Shown here: positions 57,633 through 64,000 of the stretch, piece after piece | Position numbering within the stretch: the stretch's first letter is position 1 | How the letters are laid out: every line of letters begins with the position of its first letter | Source: Nigrospora sphaerica | Lineage: Eukaryota; Ascomycota; Sordariomycetes; Amphisphaeriales; Apiosporaceae | Length of the DNA stretch: 64,000 nt | Assembly (NCBI GenBank): GCA_018287875.1 | Contig: JAGVVL010000013.1 | Coordinates: 2,356,001-2,420,000 of the forward strand | Direction of reading: 5' to 3' | Notes under the pieces: generated by a model | What the model saw: the letters and a program-made list of their open reading frames with translations, nothing else | Told to the model about the DNA's origin: nothing | Databases searched by the model: none | Program-made: the position numbers and the translations under genes

Positions 57633-59402
57633 TTACGCCTCGGCGGCCTGGGCCCCAAGCTGCAGCCGCTCCCACCACTCGCCGTCGGCGGGCGTAAGGC
57701 CCCGGATGTCGACGGCGCCCCTGGCGGCCTCGTCTTCGTAGGGGGCGGCGGCGGCCTCGTCGAGGAAGACCTTGACGCCGTGGCGGCCGTCGGAGAAGCG
57801 GATGAGGCGCATGAAGATGTCGGCCGGGCGGGAAAAGTCGAGGGGCGGCGGGCGAGGGCGGCCGGGCGCGGGCGCAGGCAGGACGCCGTCGACGGGGGCG
57901 CCGTGCCGCAGCAGCAGCAGTGCCACGTCGGCGTGGCCGCCCTTGACGGCGAACCAGAGGGCCGTGTCGCGCTCCGGCCCGGCGCCGACGGCGGCGTCGG
58001 CGCCCGCCTCGTCGAGCAGGAAGGCGGCGACGGCGCCGTGGCCCCGCCCCGCCGCCTCCATGAGCGGCGTGAGCCCGCCCGGGTTCGGCGACCCGTCGTC
58101 GACGTCGACGCCGTACTCGCCCACGAGCAGCCGCGCCATGGCGAGCGCGTTCGCGTCCGCCGCCAGGAAGAGCGCGTGCCCGAGCGTGCTCGCCATGCTG
58201 CTGCTGCCCGGGGCCACGCCGCCGCCGCCGCCGCCGAACGCCAGGTCCAGGAAAAAGGTAAAGGCCCGCACGTCGTCCCGCGCCGCCGCCCGCACCACGC
58301 CGCGCCGCATAGACGCCAGGAGGATCGTGGGCGACACGAGCGGCCCGCGCTGCGACTCGAGAACCTCGAGGAGCCGCTGGACGAGGTCCATGTGCGACTG
58401 CCGCGCCGCGCCGTTCAGCGTGATCTCGACCTGCAACCTCTGCTCCTTTTCGAGCTCAATGGCGGCCGCGGGCTCGCCCAGGGCTTCGTCGGGCACGCCG
58501 GCCCAGGCCAACATTTTGAGCGCCAGCCGGAGGTTCCCCGACATGCCCACCCTCTTGAGCGCTTCCTTACTGACGAGCTCCCGCGCGGGGACGCCGTGGC
58601 CGGTGGCGAACTCGACGATGGTCTCGACGCAGCCGGCATTGCCCTCCTCGGCCGCCAGCTCCAGAACGCCCAGCGCCACCTCGTCGGCGGACTGGTGGTC
58701 CTGGTAGCATTTCCGCTGCAGGTCCACTCGGCCCGTCCGCAGCAACCAGTGGACGAGCGATGCGTGGCCCCCGAGGGCGGCGCGCATGGCCGGCGTGAGG
58801 CCGTCGAACTCGTTGTCCGGGTCCACGCCGCCCTGGTCGACCAGCACTTGGACACACTCCAGGTGGCCACGGGCCGCCGCCGTGTGGATGGGCAGGAGCT
58901 CTTTTTCCTCGTCCTCGCTTCCCGGCGCCGGGTGTGCCGGGACGCCGGCGTCGAGGAGGGCGCTGACCACCTTGGCTTTGCCCCGGAGTGCCGCGTCGAA
59001 AAGGATATCCAGTCCGCGCCTCGGAAACAGGTGGAACACGTCGAGGACGTGGAAAACTTGCTCGTCCTCGCTAGGCAGCATGTAAACGCGCATCTGCGTC
59101 ATCGGGTCTCTACCCAGCTGGTCATAAAACTTGGGGTCCTCCAAGTGGTAGGGATGCCATGGGTATGCGCTATACACCATGTCGGGCCCTGGCTCGGGTA
59201 GTCCGTAGGCGGGATCCTCGGGGTCTGGACAAGTGCCAGGACTTCGTGGCAAGTATCAGCACTCGAAGGCATCGCTAACGCAAAACCACGAGCACCCGGG
59301 GGACTTACAGAGGAGAGAATCGAACGTCGGAAGGCTCTGCTTCCTCCCTCTGGGGATAACCGCAGTCGCGACGGACCCGCGGGCGCCCAACACGGTCCGC
59401 AT
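57633..59402 (-). CDS. Ankyrin-repeat protein
   Basis: Two exons (59402-59309, 59224-57633) give 561 aa. The long exon has no upstream in-frame ATG before MVYSAYPW. An 84-bp intron with GTAAGT donor joins it in frame to a 31-residue first exon starting MRTVLGARGS, which I therefore prefer. Ankyrin repeats include GKAKVVSALLDAGVPAH, LLPIHTAAARGHLECVQVLV, LTPAMRAALGGHASLVHWLL, LTPLMEAAGRGHGAVAAFLL and TALWFAVKGGHADVALLLLR, with degenerate repeats between. No second domain, signal peptide or membrane span is seen. Ankyrin arrays bind proteins; the partner is unknown. The ATG at 59180 is an alternative start. Confidence 0.8.
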
Positions 59403-59923
59403 CGAGGGAGCACCGCGAGGCGACAATGGTGCCCATTGAGGCTGGGCTCTCGAGTAACGTGGAGGACATTATGCGCGTTTTCCGTGGGAGCGATTAAAGA
59501 GGTGAGGGTAACGGAACGAGCAGAGCGTCTGTGAGACATCCCAACTTCGGGGTAGAAATCCTCGGCGTCAGAAACCTGTGGTGGGCCTCTGTTGGCGCTG
59601 TTGGCCTCCTTTCCACGGCGAGCACGGCGCCACCGAACTTTCACGGATCCTTCCAGCCTCCGCATATTGTGTTGCATCGACCGGCCACCAACTCACTTGG
59701 CCAGCTCGCACGTGGAAGGCCAACGAGGTCGTCTGAAAGTCAGACTTTCTTGGCTGTTGGTGGCGCAATGTCTTAGCGGCCGCAAGGGAGATGAACTTGA
59801 GACCAACGGTTTCCCTCCGTCCATTTCTGCATTAGTATAGGTGCCGGGTGCAGCGAAGGGGCGTGGACGCAATCCGTCCATTCGCGTTGCAGCCACCCAC
59901 GCAAGGCGACTTCCCGCTGGCCC
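59403..59923. other. Intergenic region
   Basis: It lies between the ankyrin gene's start and the P450 gene's stop, both on the minus strand. Nothing is recognised. Confidence 0.6.
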
Positions 59924-61667
59924 TCAGATGCCAGCGCCCCTTCGACTCGAGGTGATGCGACAGGGAAACTGATCTCGAGGGTGTGCCGCGCCCGCCTCGA
60001 CCAGATAGACCTTCTCCATATCTACGTGGGTCAGGTCCATCGCTTTGCCCTTGTCCACCTCGCCGTAGCGCTCCCCTACGTCGAACTCCCTGGCCATGAG
60101 GACCAGAAAGGCTTTTAACTCCTTGATCACCAGTGCCTGGCCCGTACACATCCGTGTTCCATACTCAAATGGACGCCAGGCTCCCTTGGGAGGATACAGT
60201 TCGTGCTCGGGCCCAACCAGGAAGCGCTCGGGCAGGAACTCGAGGGGCCGCACCCATGCGTCGGGGTTCCGCATGATGGAGATGTGGTTGAATTGGACCG
60301 AGCATCCCTCGGTCGGGTACTCGTTTCCGTCCCGGTCCCTAAGCACAAGCTCGCTACAGCCCTGGCGGATGCCGTTGGCCGCCGGGAACAGACGCATCGT
60401 TTCCTTGATCACGGCGCTGGTGTAGGGCAGCGCGCTCAGGACGGCCGGGTTGTCGGCAATCGTGGCCATCGCCGTCGCCGTGTTGGGCCCGAAGACGCCG
60501 TCGTGCTCGGCCCGCAGCGCCTCAAGCACCCCGGGATGCGCCCACACGGTATAGCAGCAATACGTCATGGTCGAGGCCGTCGAGTCGTATCCAGCAAAGA
60601 AGAACATGCGCATTTGGGCATAGAGCATGGTCAAAAACTCCGGGTCGACCTTGCCATCCGAACTCGGGCCGCGCTGGGCGAAGTGCGACTCGAGGGCAAC
60701 ATCGAGGAGGGACTGGAAGACGTCCTGACCGTCTTGGGCCTTGGCCGACCGATAGGCCTCGACTCTTTGGTCAATTTGCGCCTTGATATGCTTGTTCAGC
60801 ATGCGGCTGTTGTTCCAAATGCTCCACACCTTGAAGGGGTTGAGTCGCCCGACGTTGTCTAGCGGGTTGTTGATGGCAAATTTCAGCTGCAGCTGGCGCA
60901 GCATAGTTTCAGCCAGAGGGTGAGATCCGTTCTGCGTGCCAAGGTGGGCGTTCAGGACGAGCCTGCCTATAATATCATTCATGAGCGCCAGTATGAGCGG
61001 CTCGAGCCGAATGGTCTGACCCGAATCGGCTACGTGGCGCAACTTCTCGCGGAACACGAGCAGCTGGTCCACGATGGCGGGCATGGCCGCATCCAGGTTG
61101 CTGTTGTTGAAGAAGGACAAGAAGCAGCCCCTATCGCGCTTCCAGTCCTGGCCGTTCTGGGTAAAGAGAGAATGGCCGTTCGTGATGGGATAGAACCAGT
61201 CCAGCAGACCGCCCGGCTTCGTCGAGCCCGCGATGGCGTGGTCGGTTGCCTGGTTCGCAAGGTTCGGCTCCGTCACGACAATCATGGGGTCGGCCATGGG
61301 CCAGAGGTCCACGTAATACAGTCCCGTGGGGGCGTACTTGGCCGCCATGCTATTCAGGATGTAGACGCTGTGCGCGCCTGGGGGCAGCGCGTCGCTGCTT
61401 GACTTGGCCACGAGAAGATGGCCCAGAAACGGCTGGTGCGGTGGCATAGGCTGCTGGACGTCAGAGCTTTGAAGCTGGCCGTCTTGCCACGCAAGCCTGG
61501 GTGGCCGGGAAAGGGCAACGACGTACCATGCGCATTCGGCGCAGCCTTGCGAAAAGGCTCTTTGCCCTCCATGCCGCTGCGATCGCCGTCGCGTACCGGG
61601 CAAGCAGGAGGGCCAGAACCGTGCCAATGCAAGCCGTGAGGAGGAAAGGTGGCGGTGGCGTCCCCAT
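59924..61667 (-). CDS. Cytochrome P450 monooxygenase
   Basis: Two exons (61667-61527, 61453-59924) give 556 aa. A membrane anchor lies at residues 7-32 (PFLLTACIGTVLALLLARYA), followed by a basic stretch and PPHQPFLGH, the proline hinge. P450 motifs are complete: I-helix FFFAGYDSTASTMTY, K-helix ExxR in IKETMRLFP (about residue 398), the PERF-like FLPERFLVG, and heme loop FEYGTRMCTGQ with Cys near residue 483. It is an ER-bound class II enzyme needing a P450 reductase; the substrate is not predictable. The 73-bp intron was placed where the anchor exon joins PMPPHQPF in frame. A reading that runs on from 61807 in the second-exon frame lacks the anchor and is rejected. Confidence 0.92.
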
Positions 61668-61930
61668 GGCGCCGTGGAAAATGTCGCACAGCGGCGTTGA
61701 AAAGCGTCGCTTGCAATTGGCAGTCGGCAGTCGGTGGCTGACGCTTCGCCGGAGGCCTCGAACCGCTCGCCTGGCGCCAGTACGATTATAGTTGCTTCGA
61801 CGACCAAGCACTTGGAGGCGCCGAGGTGATGGTGATGGCGTGTGCGCTGGTCAAACGGTATGGCGCGGAAGACGGATTGACATGTGTGCCACTTCCTCGT
61901 CTGGAGTTTGCCTACTTGGGGGTTTTAATG

Positions 61931-61956
61931 GATATGTACGTACCTACGTACATATC
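61931..61956. promoter_or_regulatory. 26-bp perfect palindrome in the P450 upstream region
   Basis: GATATGTACGTA-cc-TACGTACATATC has two perfect 12-bp arms with a 2-base centre. It lies about 265 bp upstream of the P450 ATG. It could bind a dimeric regulator or form a hairpin; there is no direct evidence for either. Confidence 0.4.
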
Positions 61957-63473
61957 GACAACCCCAACTCTGCCCCTGATCGACAAAACACTCCAATGAT
62001 GGAGAATGAATCGGTAGCTCAGGGCAGGGATGGCCCTAGACCTTCCAAGGGCCCGGGAAACTTTAAAAAGGGTTCCGGCGGAATCTTGGGTCCTTCTTCC
62101 ATCAGACAAGATTCATTTCGTCTTCAGTTACAGATGCACGTCTTGCCCGACTCACTAAAGCAGACCCTTGGACTCTACCAAAGTCAGCCCAATGCTGGCA
62201 TGTCGATTGTCCGGGTAAGCCTGCTGTAATCATACAGACTTGGAGCTCTGCACCTTTGCCGTGCTTTTCCAAGGCGACCTCAAACGTGGGCTAGCTGTGG
62301 CCAGTTATAGAGCACATTCCATTCAGTTTACCGCCCACGTGAGCTTGACGGGTGGATGAGCAGAGACGGTGCCAAATCTGAGCGGCGAAGCCTCTAGACT
62401 TGGAATATGGTTGTATGTTCAGAAATGCACACCCCGCTACCCCGGATATCGCTGAACAAGGAGATAAAAAAGGCTGCGGATGGTAGTTACACTTTGTTAG
62501 GCCTTACGAGCACGGCAGACATTGCCTCCTGCCGAATCCATACCCCTTAAGAAAACAAACCTGTAATTTGGATAGGTTTTGAGGAATCTCTGCTGCCATT
62601 TCATTTCCTCCGGTGCCATTGACACTACGACCATTCTTACGTGCCATCTTCTGGCATACTTACGCGCTGATGAACCTTCTTGCAGGATTGAATGTGATCC
62701 GAGTATGGGAGTTTAGAGTGTCCGGATGTGGAATATGGGTCTGCCTAGCGTTGGAAGTCTTTGAAATCCAGAGCAAGCAGGGAAACTGTGGAGGGAGAAC
62801 GGTGAGATTAGTGTTTTCTCCTTCAGGGTTCTCCCAGAGGCGCAAGACGAGTACCATAGAGATAAGAGTTACTGAAAACACCCGCTGGTCTACCCAACAC
62901 ATCTGCAAATGCACGGATGCTGTTTTTTAATGTATATATCTTTGGAGCCAGGTTTTTATTTACCCTAGTATCCTTTGCTTCTACTAGGCACGTTGTAGCA
63001 GTGCCTGGTGAGCATGTTGGCGGCTTTGGCGAAATATCATGAGGGTTCCTTCAGTGCGCGGGAAGAACACAGTGACGAAGATTCAATTGTTGGTGGAACT
63101 ACAGCCCCTAATGTCACAGTTTGAAGAGAAATGGGCCCATGGGTGGGATAAACTATGCAATGCGCACCGATGCGAAGGACTCGCTGATGTCTGATGTCCT
63201 AAACGATGATTCTTCTCGAAGAGGCTCCAAGGCCGGGGTGGACGAACAATGGGCGTTTGCCAGCATGATTGCATTAGCCCTGACCCAAGTGTCCCCTCGA
63301 TCGCGACCCGTACGCTGGGTAGCCGATAGGGGCGATTCCTGGATATTTGAAAACGTCCGTAACCCTGGGTATGGTAGTGCGTGGTGCAATCTGCCTTTCG
63401 GGGCTCGTATGTCAGCAGGGCACTAGATCATTGGCTGCTCGAACAGATGGCCCCGAACCGACGGGCTCAATTG

Positions 63474-63480
63474 TATACGA
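63474..63480 (-). promoter_or_regulatory. TCGTATA motif upstream of ERG6
   Basis: The minus strand reads TCGTATA about 300 bp before the ERG6 ATG. This is the core of the sterol response element bound by yeast Upc2-type factors. A 7-mer can occur by chance. Confidence 0.2.
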
Positions 63481-63777
63481 AAACGAGCCTTCTGGGTCTG
63501 GGTAGTAACAAGTCGCGAGGAGTAGCGAGGAAGGCTCGGGTTGAGTATGCGACCTGCCAAGGGGGTTTCGGCGTATTCGTATTCGGGTCCTCGTAAGCGG
63601 ACCAGCCAATCGGGTTGAGCGCCCTGCGCCGCATTGGGACATCACTGGAATACAAATCAATGGAGGACTGTACACAATTCAGCAGCTCTGGGTCAACAAG
63701 TCTCTCAGAAAGCCACCAACCCTCAGTCTTGCTATTTGTCTTATTCCGAAACCCGCCTTCCATACTGCTTGTTCACC

Positions 63778-64000
63778 ATGTCGAAAAACAGAGACCTGAT
63801 CGTGCTCGACCACGCCCAAATGGCGGCCTTCGATACCGCCCTACATCGAGGCTCGACCAAAGCCCAAGGCGGTCTCCGAGCCATGATGAACAAAGACAGC
63901 GCGGCTCAGAATATCGCCATGAGCGAGTATTTCCACCACTGGGACGACAAGAAAGCCGAGAACGAGACGAAGGAAATTCGGGAGGCCAGGGCAGCCGACT
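63778..64000 (+). CDS. erg6: Sterol 24-C-methyltransferase, 5' part only
   Basis: The frame starts at ATG 63778 and runs off the window after 74 codons. The segment TKAQGGLRAMMNKDSAAQN followed by EYFHHWDDKKAENETKE matches the N-terminal signature of fungal Erg6, which lies just before the S-adenosylmethionine-binding domain (not in view). The enzyme methylates C-24 of zymosterol or lanosterol in ergosterol synthesis at the ER or lipid droplets. No intron is seen in this part. Truncation is by the window edge. Confidence 0.85.
   Translation, partial: MSKNRDLIVLDHAQMAAFDTALHRGSTKAQGGLRAMMNKDSAAQNIAMSEYFHHWDDKKAENETKEIREARAAD

Larger units (their letters stand above)
61668..63777. other. Divergent intergenic region, P450 gene and ERG6
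   Basis: It contains the P450 promoter with a perfect palindrome, an AT-richer stretch at about 62230-63010 and the ERG6 promoter. No gene is supported. Confidence 0.55.

Noticed and set aside
57588..59201. A 537-codon plus-strand open frame
   Set aside because: Antisense shadow of the ankyrin gene; composition is biased and no motif is seen.
6403..61667. A secondary-metabolite cluster built from the enoyl-reductase-like, aldo/keto reductase and P450 genes
   Set aside because: The genes are scattered over 55 kb among housekeeping genes, and no PKS, NRPS, terpene synthase or pathway transcription factor is present.
61668..61807. N-terminal extension of the P450 from 61807 in the second-exon frame
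   Set aside because: It gives no membrane anchor. The alternative first exon at 61667-61527 supplies anchor, ATG and an in-phase intron.
1..64000. tRNA, 5S rRNA, CRISPR arrays and intact transposons
   Set aside because: By eye I found no TpsiC-arm/anticodon pattern, no 5S consensus, no regularly spaced repeats and no transposase or reverse transcriptase. A tRNAscan and repeat search could still find a diverged one.

Overview
The window is nuclear DNA of a filamentous ascomycete, most likely a Sordariomycete. Its genes are GC-rich and carry short introns (46-190 bp, mostly 50-80) with GT..AG ends. The gene content is typical of such fungi: a GH18 chitinase, GH51 and GH105 plant-cell-wall enzymes, a PalI/SUR7-type membrane protein, NHP6, ATG11, a CENP-H-like kinetochore protein and the start of ERG6. 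I could not place it to genus. Gene models were spliced by hand; every multi-exon model below keeps the reading frame through every junction.

Layout. 1-11.5 kb (plus strand): a GT31-type glycosyltransferase, a GH18 chitinase, an enoyl-reductase-like MDR protein and a seven-exon GH51 arabinofuranosidase. 12-18.2 kb (minus strand): an unusual protein kinase-like gene, then a nine-exon gene for a 513-aa protein of unknown function. 20.6-21.2 kb: NHP6-like HMG-box gene, followed by about 6 kb with no gene I can support. 27.2-33.6 kb: CENP-H-like gene (minus) and ATG11 (plus) back to back. 34.4-44.4 kb: mitochondrial bL9, a SET-domain protein, a PalI-like protein, a DEDDy 3'-5' exonuclease and a GH105 enzyme. 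45.6-53 kb: a GNAT acetyltransferase and a DUF7053-like protein, with decayed remains of a HET-domain gene and of a vWA-domain gene. 53.7-61.7 kb: a nitroreductase-like gene with a perfect 60-bp internal duplication, an aldo/keto reductase, an ankyrin protein and a cytochrome P450. 63.8 kb to the end: first 74 codons of ERG6.

The most notable element is the kinase-like gene at 12.0-15.4 kb. Between its catalytic loop (HFDIDPEN) and its LADFG motif, where such kinases normally have a short loop, one open exon adds about 225 residues. That insert carries a Cys motif (LCGIHAI) and a downstream His motif (GHYASL), resembling an OTU/papain-type cysteine protease. A kinase whose catalytic core is split by a candidate deubiquitinase-like domain would be an unusual architecture.

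The genes do not form one pathway. The P450, MDR and AKR genes lie tens of kb apart and no PKS, NRPS or terpene synthase is present, so I do not propose a secondary-metabolite cluster. The three secreted hydrolases suggest a life on plant material.
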